Source of the DNA: Pisolithus tinctorius | Lineage: Eukaryota > Basidiomycota > Agaricomycetes > Boletales > Pisolithaceae | Direction of reading: 5' to 3' | NCBI GenBank assembly: GCA_024663395.1 | Contig: JANFAH010000023.1 | Location: 62,001 to 126,000 of the forward strand | DNA length: 64,000 nucleotides | In this document: positions 1 to 11,015 of the stretch, in pieces | Layout of the letters: each line of letters opens with the position of its first letter | Position numbering within the stretch: the first letter of the stretch is position 1 | Notes under the pieces: model-generated | Told to the model about the DNA's origin: nothing | The model's database searches: none | What the model saw: only the letters and a program-made list of their open reading frames with translations | Made by a program: the position numbers and the translations under genes

Positions 1-171
1 CAAAGGAGGCATTCTTGACACACTTCCTCCTGTGGGCCACATAAATGTTTTTGTTGTCAAAGGACGTGTTACAGGAGTCACAATGGCTGGGCATGGCAAC
101 AGAGACAGAGATGGTGGTGGTAAGGGAACAAGATGGGTTTTCCCACACCCAATCTATTTAATGCTGTTGAA

Positions 172-204
172 TGCTGTGTGTGTGTGTGTGTGCGTGTGTG
201 CATG
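172..204. repeat. (TG)n microsatellite
   Basis: An interrupted run of TG dinucleotides, with a few C substitutions, lies in sequence with no supported gene. Short frames crossing it encode only VCVCV-type repeats, so no coding role is inferred. Confidence 0.85.
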
Positions 205-499
205 TGCATGTTTGTATCTGTTTGGGGATCAATGGATGGCATGTGGTCAATGCCATGCCCATGCCAAGCCACTGGTCAGTCATCAATAGCCTTGCATCCC
301 CTGGTCAGGCAGTGGTTGGCAGTCAATACCTGCCTTGCCCTAGCGCATGCACAACTTGTCAACGATCTCTGCAACCTTGCTGTTTGCTGCTGACAGTCTG
401 GTCAGTATGCCTTTTTGCTACTCAGCTTTCGCATTCGGTCCTCATCACTCATTTTCTAGTTGCTGGTGGCCAGTCCAGCCAGCCCAGCTCGACGACGAC

Positions 500-1175
500 T
501 TGGGCATGGTTGATTCCACAGGTTGATGCCAGTGGCTGTGCAGTTGATTCCATGGTTGATTCCAGTGGCTGTACTGTGGATGCCTGGCCCACAGCACTCA
601 GATGGCACCCATCGACGTTGACTTGGCCCTGGTCGATTCCACAGGGTGATGCCCGCCTTCCATACAAGGGGTTGATGCCAGTGGCTGTGAGGTTGATTCC
701 ATCCATACATGGGGTTGATGCCAGGGGCTGTGGGGTGGGGGCCCCAGGCCATGCAGTCGGACTGCCCAAGTCGTCGTCGAGCTGGGCACCCTGGTTGATT
801 CCCTGGGCAGTGCCCACCTTCCATATGAGGGGTTGATGCCAGGGGCTGCGGGGTGGGGGCCCCAGGCCATGCAGTCGGACTGCCCAAGTCGTCGTCGAGC
901 TGGGTACTCCAGTCGATTCCCTGGGCAATGCCCACCTTCCATATGAGGGGTCGATGCCGATGGCTGTGAGGTTGATTCCATCCCTACATGGGGTCGATGC
1001 CAGCGGCTGTGCAGCCACCTGGGCAACACAGTCAGATGCCCCCCCCCCCCCCTTGGTTGATTCCCTGGTTGATTCCCTGGTTGATTCCCTGGTTGATTCC
1101 CTGGTTGATTCCCTGGTTGATTCCCTGGTTGATTCCCTGGGCGATGCCCGCCTTCCGTATGCGGGGTTGATGCCC
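500..1175. repeat. GTTGATTCC-type minisatellite array
   Basis: Variants of GGTTGATGCC and GGTTGATTCC recur throughout. Two near-identical 119-bp units lie side by side from about 714 and 833. Seven perfect copies of the 12-mer GGTTGATTCCCT fill 1055-1138, directly after a run of 14 C residues (1039-1052). Open frames through the array translate only to the repeat (WLIP on one strand, GNQP on the other) and lack codon structure, so I treat the region as non-coding. Such arrays vary in length and are prone to assembly collapse. Confidence 0.85.
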
Positions 1176-1339
1176 GGCCCCAGACCCTCTGGGGCGGGGA
1201 GGAGATCACTAGGCCCCAGAGATGGTGTGATTCATGGAAGATTGAATATTGCAAAGGAATTGCAGAATTTGAACCTCCTGATGCTGTGCAGTTTTGATGA
1301 ACTTCAGGTAGCTGACACAGCCATCAGTCTTGGGTCTGA

Positions 1340-2009
1340 TCACAGTGAGGTTCTCATGCTTCCATATATGTCAATCAGAGGCATGAAATATGAAGAAGTG
1401 AATGAACCAACCCCAAAGATGCAGTAGTCAACCATGCATTTCATATTCAGTAGGTGTTCTTGAACATCATCTGCACCAAAAACACTGAGCCTGTCCTCAT
1501 CCTCAAGCACATCCACATGTTCTTCCTCACCCATGTGATGTTCCAGGATGGCATCCATTCAACTGGCTTGTAGCTGTGGCACTGGATGATTCTTCAAGTG
1601 GAGTGAAAGGACCCCTTTGGCTGCATCTACAGGCTGTTTAAGGGTTTGTGCCCTGTTGTTGTCCAGGTCCTCAACCAAATTGTTTGGCTCTCCTACAAGA
1701 TTATACATTTTGCAGATGAATTCAATCACCCCAAACTTTTTATGGTAAGATTAAAGTGGTTGCAATGGATAGAAACCTGTATTCATTCAGCATAATTACA
1801 TCCATCACAAGGTGGCAGTGAAAGACCCACTGCATTCCTCTGATGATATGCCTCAGCATTCTTGGCATTGTCTCGAGAAGTTTGCATGACGATGTATCAT
1901 GAACAACCAAGTCTTTATTGAGGTATATGGCAACTACGAAAAACTTGTGCTTAGCTGTCTCCTTCAAAAGCATCAGCTGTCCCAGCTCAACTGCCCCCCG
2001 ACATATCAC
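1340..2009 (-). pseudogene. Decayed, truncated reading frame, probably transposon-related
   Basis: Reading the minus strand from 2009 down gives protein-like sequence in pieces. One piece contains HKFFVVAIYLNKDLVVHD and RMLRHIIRGMQWVF (about 1980-1750). It is followed by a stop, then KFGVIEFICKMYNLVGEP, another in-frame TGA just before MDAILEHHMGEEEH, and a final stop near 1340. The first codons of the frame lie inside the terminal repeat of the neighbouring element, so the upstream part has been replaced or lost. I do not recognise the family. Its place among repeats suggests a mobile-element protein, which is inference only. Confidence 0.4.
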
Positions 2010-3282
2010 GTGACATCACGTGACATACCGGCGGTATTCCAAATTAGGAATGTCGGGGGAAGTGCTGGTGTGGACGAGGCAGTAAAAAAAAACTACTGCC
2101 GATGCATGCACACCATATGTGTGCCATAAATATAATAGATGTAAGTCGCGCTGCGTCTCTCGCTTTTTTGCAGGATGGCAATAGCTTCCTGTTGATCCTA
2201 GGATCTTCCTGACAGGCCAAGCAGTTCCAGAGTTATTTGCATATTTGTGGGAAGGCCTGCCCTTGAGGTCTCGTCGTCGTATCTCGCGTGTTGTTGTGTC
2301 GTTTCTCTCGCCTTTCGGGTCGTTTGTTTCCCTCACTCAGCCCTCTCTGGGGATGCCTCATTCATCCAATTCCGTGCGCTTGTTATAGAGATATGACCGC
2401 TTTTATGTTAGGAGTGCTGTGCGATACTTTTGTGCATACCTCGTGACTGGGTGGTCAGGTCAGCGCGGTTCCTTTTTTTCTGCACTCTTATAGGTGTTCC
2501 CTACCATCTCCCAGTGTTTTGTGTTGATCCCTCCAGCCGTTGTCGTTCAGGCGACTCTCCTCTCCCCACCTTTGAGGACTTGAGATCGTATCTCACGCCT
2601 TTCTCCGCCATTCCTCTCGCTTTTTGGGCAGTTTGTTCCCCTCGCTTATCCCTTCCTGGGGATACCTTTGTCATTCAGGTCCGCGCATCCATTGTCGAGA
2701 TATGCCTGTTTTTGTATTCAGAGGGTGGTGAGGCAACTTTGGGTATAGCTCTGGATTGGGTGGTCGAAATGGCATGGTTCCTTTTTCTGGTGTACGTCTT
2801 TGGGTTCCCTACCATCTACCATAGTTTGGTGTTGGTCCCCCCAGCTGTTGTCACTCGAGGGCCTCCCCTCACCCTCCCCCATGTGATACCTCACCGGTGC
2901 GTACGCAATAGCTCGCCCATTTTGCCGTCCTACTTCTCACTTTTTCAGATTATGGTACCACTCGACGAGACCTTGCGAAGGGTGTATAGTTTATGTGCTT
3001 TACTTCTGTTGCTTTCCTTTCTGACTTACAACTGCTGTGTTTTTGCCTCATAGTACGCATTTTTGCATGCTTAGTCAGCACCAGTAATACTTGTACATTC
3101 AACTTTTTATTATACAAAAACAACAGACGAGTTGCAGCTTAGCCAGAGATGACAGACAGTTGGAGCAGGCACCTCTGTGGGCCCAGGGCCTAAGATAACA
3201 AGGTTGTACTGTACAAAACATGTGCATGTCAGACTCAAAGACACCAAGTGACATCACGTGACATGTCGGGGGGCGGTTGAGC
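1985..3282. mobile_element. 1.3 kb non-autonomous TIR element with internal duplication
   Basis: The left end begins GCTCAACTGCCCCCCGACAT and the right end is its inverted copy (GCTCAACCGCCCCCCGACAT on the minus strand). Both continue into TCACGTGA and TCAC, giving roughly 36 bp of terminal inverted repeat with a few mismatches. No convincing target-site duplication abuts the ends. Inside, about 315 bp is duplicated in direct orientation (roughly 2262-2575 against 2577-2890; compare TTCCCTACCATCT in both). There is no transposase frame; the 207-codon open frame at 2430-3053 is simply the duplicated segment read through. I infer a non-autonomous DNA transposon of unknown superfamily. Confidence 0.65.
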
Positions 3283-3339
3283 AAGGGAAGCTAAAAGCAT
3301 CTTTCCTGCTCACGCAGCGGCTATTGCTTGGAGTAACAT

Positions 3340-3755
3340 TCAAAAACAGTCATCCTCTTGCTTCAACGAATTAAATTCCGAGACAAAGAACGGGTTGAGA
3401 TGACGTGCAGATGTGACCTTGAGGTCGTTCTTCGGCCTGTACTTGCACAAGGCATCGGCGGCATCCCTGTTCCCAATAAAGATCGGGAAACCCCAGGGCA
3501 TCTCTCTAAACTCCAGTGGATTGGTGAATGAAGTCGCCATCAGCCGGGCACTTACGTCTCATATTTTTTATCGGTGCTACCATCAGAGAAGAAGGGAGGC
3601 TGTATGAAGTATGTGGCGAAGTTGCCCGCCTCAACGGAAGAAGGCCTCTGCGCACAGATTTTGCTTGCATCTTCCCGAAAGCAACGTAGAATGTGATAAA
3701 AAGTTGCAAATTCTCGCTCGTTACGAACCATCAATGTTGAATAACGACACATCAT
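3340..3755 (-). CDS. Small hypothetical protein (121 aa, two exons)
   Basis: Exon 1 is 3755-3556 and exon 2 is 3505-3340, joined by a 50-nt intron with a GTAAGT donor and a TTTAG acceptor. Splicing removes an in-frame TAA and keeps phase. The product starts MMCRYSTLMV and ends KQEDDCF, with GNRDAADALCKYRP near the middle. I recognise no domain. It starts only 14 bp downstream of the stop of the Crinkler-kinase gene on the same strand, so it could be a detached C-terminal piece of a related gene. The good splice sites support a transcript, but function is unknown. Confidence 0.4.
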
Positions 3756-3769
3756 GAGGCTTGACCTAG

Positions 3770-6330
3770 TTAGGCCCTGTTATCAGAAGTACTAGGTGAT
3801 TTAGTCAGCCGCGGACGCTTGCTTTCTCGCTCGTCCACATCCTCGCTCTGTGTCTGATCATCCTCACGACGTTTGTCCCCCTTGTCGAAACTCGCAATTA
3901 TGTGTTTCAGCATGGCCATATCATGCTTAGCTTCGATGGGAGCCCAATCGAAAACCCCGGAGGGCCGCCAGATTTCTCTGTTCACATTCAGGGGATATCG
4001 CACCTCTCCAATCTTCCCTGCCCAGTCGAAGTCAATGAACATAAACTCTGTCATGTCAGATTCCAACACCATAATGTTCATGCTACGAACGTCACCATGA
4101 ACATAGCCATGTTGATGTAACTCATCAAGGTGGGTTCTGATCCGTTCGAAAACCAAAGGCGGCGGGTCGACATCACAGAGATCCTTGTAACCGTCTAGTG
4201 AATCCATCACCACCATGTACCATCCCCCATGTAGCGTGTCGAAGCCGTGGAGCGCTGGTGCCCGTCCCCGTGATGCAGAGAACCGGTGAACCTCCACTGA
4301 ATAATGGCGCACAAATTTGATACAAATGGGCTCGCCAGCGAGAGTACCGAAAAAGATAAGCTTGTTTGGGTACTGCGATGTGTATTTGAATTCTTTCGTT
4401 GCATTTGCGTTACTTCCAAGAGGCTTGAAGGAGGTGGGATACGGGAACAGTTGTGAATGGTGCGAGCAGGATGGGTTATTATTCAGTGAGAGACTTCGAT
4501 AATACCCTTCAAGCATGACAACAGCATTCTTAAACGCTTTAAGGTGACGAGCCACTTCGGTCTGCATATAGGTATCTGTTGGATGGTAGTGGAGTGGGAG
4601 AACGAACGAGAGAGGCTGGATAACTGGGCAAACGTTCCACACTGCTCCTGCAAACATAATTAACGGTCCTGATTGAAAATACGGTTATTCATGGTGCATA
4701 GTGAACAGGAACAAATTGAACAGACCAAAAAGAAGAATGATGAAGCAAGGTAAAGGTGACAACGCCATCGTTTCTGCGTACTGTCTCGAAAACTCCACAT
4801 AGTGGAAAGTTGCTTGGTTATAGGGATCAGCTTGCGTGCTACCCACTTCATTTTTTATTTCGGCGATAGCATAGCGATACTCTCCCTCGCGCATATCCCC
4901 ACCCGTCATGTAGCCATGATGAGTCGCGGAGGGCATGAAAGTCAGGCCCCACCCTTCAAACAGCTCACGGAGTTGAACAGCGCACGTCTGTTCATCATCA
5001 TAACGGTTTGACATCACAGTGTGCAGCTTCATCACAAAAGAATTATCTTCGGAGGTCAGTTCAACCACGTCACAGTCATGAAGGAAGTCACCAAATGCAC
5101 GGTGAAGCAACGTCGGAGGTATGATGGCCACAGCATCGGCAGGGCGGTTGCAGTAAATAGTCTGACCATCGATCACTTGGAACTTGAAAAATTCGGAAGG
5201 TCGCACAATGGATGACAGGGCCTTTGGCTTAAATTGGGCAAGGAAAGCACCTCGCTGTGCCGACACGCAGTGTTGCGGATGCAAAGGGGGCCCCTGCTCT
5301 ACGCCCGGGTATACGATTAGACAGAGCTATGAGGTAATCGTGACGGACAGCTCACTGGCATGTGGTGATCCGACAATGATATGAAGATGCTCGGGAACAG
5401 GGGGTTCTGCAAAGATCGTGGACAATCTCTTCACACTGTGCAAAGATCTCTCGGGAGGGAGGTCGAGACCCTCAATTGCTTGCTTTAGCGCATCGTCGCA
5501 CAATAGGGAAACGTTCCAAAGTGTTAACAGGCGCGCGTCTGTGGTGTGAAGGGCAACTGCGTTTTCTCCTTTGATCAATCGCTTGAGATCGTAAACCGTC
5601 TGCGTCATAGCAACCTTAACCCCGAAGATGGCGCGGATGTCTTCACCTATTATCCAGCAATTGAGAGTAATGACATCTTGGCGTGGAAGCTGGACAACAA
5701 GACAGAAAGTCTCGAGAACTGTAGTACCCTCGAAACATGCGAATATCTTCTGCCTCCCGTTGAGAAGCGTACCATCATTGTCCGTGTTGAGACTCTCCCG
5801 GAGATGACCCTCCGAGATCCTGAACAGCCTGATGGAAGATTCGGGAAGATCACGGAGGTCACTATCGCTGTTTTGGATTTGCTGTTTGAGCGCAATGACA
5901 CTTGCATCTGAACGGATCCGAACGATTCGCTCTTCTGATGCGTCCGTACCTCGAAGCCAGTAGTAGATCCATGGGTATGGTGCATCTGCAAAGCAAGTAT
6001 GAGTGGCCAGGAAAGCTTGGATCGCAGCCGCAACATACCCACTATGATATGGATGTGGCGCGTTGGTGGTTGTGCTGTGAACACCTCTGATATCTTATCC
6101 GAAGGGTACAAGAGTTCCCCGTGCTCCGAGAGGGTGACACCATTGAGAGTCTCCACATAGGGCTTGAGCTTGAACAGCCGGAGACGTCCAGCCAAAACAT
6201 CGAATCTTTGAGTTTCTTGTATAAGCTGTCTGAGAGTATTGACCCTTTCAGTCGGCGAAATCGTGACATCGAAACTGGTATCACTGGGGGTACCTCGTAC
6301 CCAGTAGGAGAGTTTGAAACCGTCAGACAT
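3770..6330 (-). CDS. Crinkler-type protein: three Ubl headers, REase-like segment, kinase-like domain
   Basis: Four exons (6330-6039, 5985-5356, 5298-4726, 4668-3770) join in phase into 797 aa; introns are 53, 57 and 57 nt. Residues ~5-97, ~104-197 and ~201-303 each resemble the ubiquitin-like Crinkler N-terminal domain. The first and third end in HIIV. A fungal Crinkler segment follows, with AIAEIKNEVG near 450-460 as a PD-(D/E)xK-like ExK motif. The C-terminal third is kinase-like: lysine in CIKF (~616), HGDVRSMN (~690) as the catalytic loop, and FIDFDWAG (~710) in place of DFG. Aravind and colleagues described such Ubl-REase-kinase effectors as transposon-related; secretion or toxicity here is unproven. 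No signal peptide is visible. The triple header is unusual. Confidence 0.8.
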
Positions 6331-6467
6331 GATGGAAGGAAGTTATTGTCTTTGCCGGCATTTTCCGGTAACAATTACGGGATTGGGGAAACCTTGCAAG
6401 TAAGGTAACCTTTGTAAACAACGTAGCGTGTTGCTCGTCGTCCATTAAACTCGGACAACAAAGAGAA
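6331..6467. promoter_or_regulatory. 137-bp divergent promoter
   Basis: The ATG codons of the Crinkler-type gene (minus) and the SAM-like gene (plus) are separated by only 137 bp, so both core promoters and 5' leaders must lie here or overlap the coding regions. No clear TATA box is visible. Confidence 0.55.
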
Positions 6468-8590
6468 ATGCAGCCATCGACGCCGACAACTGCGGCGTTC
6501 CCGGCGAGTAAGACACATAAGCCAAATGCCCATCCTTACGCTGTCAAGACGACGACGTCGGGGCTGTTGTCCAGGTCTAACTCGTCTCCTCACACGGTAG
6601 ACCCCGTCAAACATCACTATGTACCACCGTCGCCTACGAGGAAACGCCACGGACACTCGCATTCGGTCGAGTCTGTTAACGGTATATATAGTGTGATCGA
6701 AGGACAGTACCCGTCTCCTTTACCCGTTCCACCGACATTCTGCGTTAATGCGGGGTCTCCTACACGCTCTACACTCACGACACCGCAACGCAAAAGGGCA
6801 GATACCCTCCCATCCGGGTCGACGAATCCTTGCGTGAGCGTTGCCAACGATGCTACTCTGACAGATAATAGCCTGCCTTCCGAACCAAAGCAGTGGACCA
6901 CAGACCAGCTCATTACCTACCTTTCTACATCCCTCGGTTTCAATGGTGACCTGGGCGTACCGAACGCAGATGGTGTACTTGATTGGGTCCGGGAATGCGG
7001 TTTGACTGGGAGAGAGTGGCTCCGGCTTACTGATAGGCACCTTGCTGGGTACGTACGAGTGTTACTCAGACTACCCCACTCGCTCAAGTGTGGTTTCGTA
7101 GCACATCCCTCTCCGATGCCCAGATATCTCTCGTACTGGACAGCTCCCGTACGCTTCGTGCTGACTCGCTGAGAAGGCGTATATGGATGGATTCGTCCGA
7201 CGCAGTGAACGCTACGAGTTCGTCTCCGTTCCACGGGGCACTTTACAGGAATTCTATCTCATCGACGGACTTATCAACACCCTCTCCCAACACGACCGTG
7301 GATACCGATGTCCCAATATCCCCTCCCCTCACTTTACACCGCTCGAATTCGGTGTCCGAGTCTTTCATGCGACGCTATCGCGACCTTGCTCATATACGCG
7401 TCCGGAGGAGGGGAAAGGTTAAAGGTCTTGTTGAGACCTGGGAAGGAGAGGTCAATCGCCGGGGAAGTTTGAGTAACACTGAAGGTTCGATTTGTAGCGA
7501 GGGGTCTGTATCTGGGAGCGATGCGGGGAGTGAGAGCGAGGTTAGTGAGGAACATGACGTCGGCCAGGCTTTCCCTGAAGAAGCCTTGTCTACTAATGGA
7601 TCCGGTTCGCCGACTCCATCGATGGCAGACACGACGCTTATTGCTTTAAACCCTCCTCCACCTTATACCTCGATTAACGCACTGGACGAGGAGGAACCCA
7701 GCATAGAGGATTTGCTTGCGTCTTCCGGCTCTCTCGAGGGTGCGCGTGCATGGGAAGCAGACTTACGGCTGGGGGAAACTGTGAAGCGTATCCCAACTGC
7801 CGGTCCTGCCTATCCTGCTATGGGGGAGGAGAAAGTAGACTCGATACGAGAGGCTGGCCTCGAGGAAAACAACGATCGAGGTGGAAGGTAGGTCATCACA
7901 CCATTGTTCAGCGGCTTTTCCGATAACAACCGTGGTCACAGTGAATGCCCGGACGTTACCATTGACCCAGCGGACGAAGGCCCCCAGAATACCGTGCCGA
8001 ATGCTATTAGCACTGTCTGTGTCGGCGTTCAGGTCGGCGACGCTCTTTCCTTGGCGAACCGCTCGCCATCTGAATGGGCAGACCAAACAGATGCTATTTG
8101 CGCTATTGAGGCTTCTCTCGTGTCTACCCGTGCAGAACTCGAAACATTCAAGGCACGTCTAGAGGTCCTCGAAACTGACCTCTTGCATTCCGAGGAGACT
8201 TCATTACAGCCTTCCGACGAAGCAAACGGCAATTTACTCCAAAACGAAGAAACACTACGCAAAAAGGATGCCCAGGTCTCAACGGACGATGGACAGTTGC
8301 TCCAGCAAACGCAGGACGAGACAGCACCAGCACCATACACGGAGCTGGACTGGAGAGGCATCGTCCGTTCAGTCTCCACTGGGATCTTGACCTGGTTGTA
8401 TCCGTATACTCAGCCGATCAGACATCGTGATGCCATGAACTGTCCCAAACGCCGTAATGATAGCCTCTCTCCAGTGCGAGCGACGGCACTGCCAGCTATG
8501 CGCCTTTCATCGATCATCACGTTCTCTTTTTTGCTTTGTGCAGCTCTTCTGCGTCGAGCTGGGCTTACGCGGTGGATTCGCAAACCTTGA
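6468..8590 (+). CDS. SAM-like domain protein with C-terminal membrane segment
   Basis: Exons 6468-7048, 7102-7887 and 7942-8590 give 671 aa; the 53- and 54-nt introns have GTACGT and GTAGGT donors and splice in phase. Residues 1-140 are low-complexity and basic/serine-rich. Residues ~145-200 (WTTDQLITYLSTSLGF through VLDWVRECGLTGREWLRL) look like a SAM-type helical domain. Acidic and serine-rich linkers follow, then a predicted coiled coil (AELETFKARLEVLETDLL). One hydrophobic helix (SSIITFSFLLCAALLRRA) lies about 15 residues from the end, suggesting tail anchoring. I know no named orthologue; a membrane-attached signalling scaffold is inference. Confidence 0.7.
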
Positions 8591-9147
8591 TTACAGACGT
8601 TGCGGGTCGGCCAGTCTTATTCGTGGTCGCGTTTGTCTCGTTATTCCGTTCTGAACCATGTTGTTGACAGACTTTTCTGTTATACCTCCTTTGTCGGTTG
8701 CTTTCACTTGTTATTTATGTGACGACCATGCTTTCATATACCCCAACGGAATGTTTGTTATGTGTAGATGATAGTGTTGTTTGACCCGTTGTAGCAAAGC
8801 ACGTAAATGATAGTCATATGGGTGTTAGTGTTGTCATGGCGAGTACTTTCCGGAACAACTATTATGAGGTGACTATCTGACGATAGAAGGCGTTTCGATG
8901 ACCTTACTGGAGTTCGCGCTGGGAACAGAGAAAGCGGAACGCATGAGAAAACAAAGATGAATCCGATGTTGTGAAATGGCAGGTTGCATGTATGCATAGC
9001 ATAAAGAGAATGAGATACACGGACGTAGGGGGCAATACGATACTCTGAAGAAGGGGGGCATGGTTTTCCATGACAGCAACACACATCCATGCAATGCAGG
9101 GAACCAACCAAGGTTGTATGGGGACAGATGGGAAATGCTGTTTTCGT
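8591..9147. other. Convergent 3' intergenic region
   Basis: This stretch holds the 3' ends of the SAM-like gene (plus) and the eL19 gene (minus). It is moderately AT-rich near 8650-8800. I see no open frame with coding character, no tRNA fold and no repeat. Frames reported on the minus strand here lack splice or family support. Confidence 0.6.
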
Positions 9148-9847
9148 TTACTCGTGAACGGCCTCCTCATGTTCGATGGCGAGAATTGCTTGGCGCTTCT
9201 CGCGCAGCCGCTCGGCGCGACGTTCCCGGGTTGCCTGGGAATTGAATAATGTTAAGAAACGAATGAGTGATGGTGAGGAAAGAGTGTACGCACCTTGTTC
9301 TTGACACGACGAGCCTCCATCTGGTCGGAGAGAACCTTTGTGCGGTTCTTCTCGGCTTTGGCTTTGTGGATGTACTCCATGAGTACACGCTTGTTCTTGA
9401 ATACGTTACCCTTCGATTTCTGGTAAAGGGAGTGGTAACTACGACAGACAACGTCAGAACACCCAAAACAAAAAGAACGGGAAATACGGACAGATGCTTG
9501 TCGATTTTCCCCGCCTCTCTGTACTTTCTCAACAGCCGTCTCAATACCCTCTGTCTCCGCATCCACTGCACTTTCGTAGGCAACCTCGCCTCAGCCGTAC
9601 CCTTCCTCTTACCAGGGCCCGTATGTCTGCCCTTTCTTTTGGCAGCATGGAGGTCGCGTGTGCGTGCGCGAGAGTGGATGACCGTGGGCTTGATAATCAC
9701 GCGGCCCTCCTTGATGAGCTTCTTGACGTGCGCACGGGAGTTGGCGTTTCCGATTTCAGCTTGTTCTGCGGGGTCGAGCCAGATTTTGCGTTTACCGACG
9801 CCAGAGACGGCGGCTGCGAGCCGTTTTTGGGAGCGTAAATTGACCAT
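9148..9847 (-). CDS. RPL19: 60S ribosomal protein L19 (eL19)
   Basis: Exons 9847-9492, 9438-9294 and 9234-9148 give 195 aa, the usual eL19 length. The N-terminus [20 protein letters not shown], the internal [10 protein letters not shown] and [19 protein letters not shown], and [20 protein letters not shown] are textbook eL19. The long basic C-terminal helix ends [10 protein letters not shown]. The protein binds 28S rRNA in the large subunit and forms an intersubunit bridge. The 53- and 59-nt introns splice in phase; the first donor is the weak GTCCGT. A probable 5'-UTR intron lies at 9921-9859 (GTGAGA donor, CCACAG acceptor), a common arrangement in fungal ribosomal protein genes. Identification is secure. 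Confidence 0.97.
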
Positions 9848-9921
9848 GATGCTGGCGTCTGTGGTTTGATGCGATGTCACAATCAGTCTACGAACGGACA
9901 GCAGCGGGGATGCCGTCTCAC

Positions 9922-11015
9922 CTTGATGTTGTGGTGTCTTCACGCAAGGGAAGGCTCTTTTGCACTCAGACTTGTGATGACTCTGAGACGGCTCCGGGTG
10001 GCTGATTATGTAATGGTTTCAAGCCACCCAAAGTGTGTAAGAACTGTACAGCAGCTGCGGAAGCTGCCGTGCCGCTTCGGCAATTCTTTGCAGCTTATTT
10101 TTAGGACGTTGTGCGTCACCTGTACCTGGAATTCATTTTAGGACGGGATGCTGGCAAAACGACCCCTGACGACCCTGGCCGCATCGTGGCATACTAATTA
10201 GATTATTTGCATTCAGTCGGGTGCGTTTACCTATAGGAAAATACCCTCGTACGCAGGGTGGACTGGCCCACGATGCGAAACCACACTCACATACAACACA
10301 GACACGTTCCGGTCTCCATTCCCACCAGGCCGTGCGCATTAGCGCGTTGGCGGGATATTGCCATTGGCTCTCGTGGAATGATGGTGCCATCCAAGGTTCA
10401 TGCAGTTTAGTAGGCTATCTTTTTTTACGGTCTGCGTGACACCCCAGTAGCTACAAAGGTTTGAGGGTTAGCTTCTTGTCAATCTCTTGTGTCGAACACG
10501 CCCGCCGAACAGTCAAACTATTGTCAAGATCTGTGAGACCAGGGTTAATGGGGATATACAGGTATGTGAATGTAACAAGTTGTCAGGGTCACTGTGGTCC
10601 CCATGGTTCACATACCGTCATGTCTCGGAAGACAACGGTGGGTGCATCTTCTTGTCACGATCACTGTACAGGACCTGCCTCGTGTACATCAGATCTAGTA
10701 AGGTGCGGAACAGAGGAGGTCTGCTTAGTCAGCACCGGAGGGTCTCGTCGATAGTGCATCAAACATCAGCGCTCCCTTTTTTTTACACCACAACGACGAC
10801 GGCGACGACGACAAACGACGGGAACACATCGTTCATGACGACAACGTCAGTTATGGAATTGTCGCTATAATATATATCAGGCAAGACGACGTATCCCGCT
10901 CCGTTGCTGGTGTCGCTGTCGCTAGATTGTCTTTAACTTGCTCTGCCATTCCGTAAACTCATATACGTATCGGCTGTCACCCCTCCTGTGCTTTCTTTAT
11001 CTCTCTTCCAGCACG
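9922..11015. promoter_or_regulatory. Divergent promoter region of eL19 and the HAL-type kinase
   Basis: About 1.1 kb separates the two divergent genes. There is a CGACGACGGCGACGACG-like triplet tract at 10791-10820. A CTCTCTTCCAG acceptor-like site lies just before the kinase ATG and may end a 5'-UTR intron. I see no other gene here. Confidence 0.5.

Noticed and set aside
2430..3053. 207-codon frame inside the TIR element as a real gene
   Set aside because: It is the internal duplication read through twice, with no recognisable motif or consistent codon use.
5356..6039. Crinkler locus as two or three separate partial genes or pseudogenes
   Set aside because: Clean splice sites with matching phases join all pieces without any unexplained stop.
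8758..9170. Three minus-strand frames in the gap between the SAM-like and eL19 genes
   Set aside because: They overlap 3' UTR sequence, have no splice structure or family resemblance, and mutually overlap.
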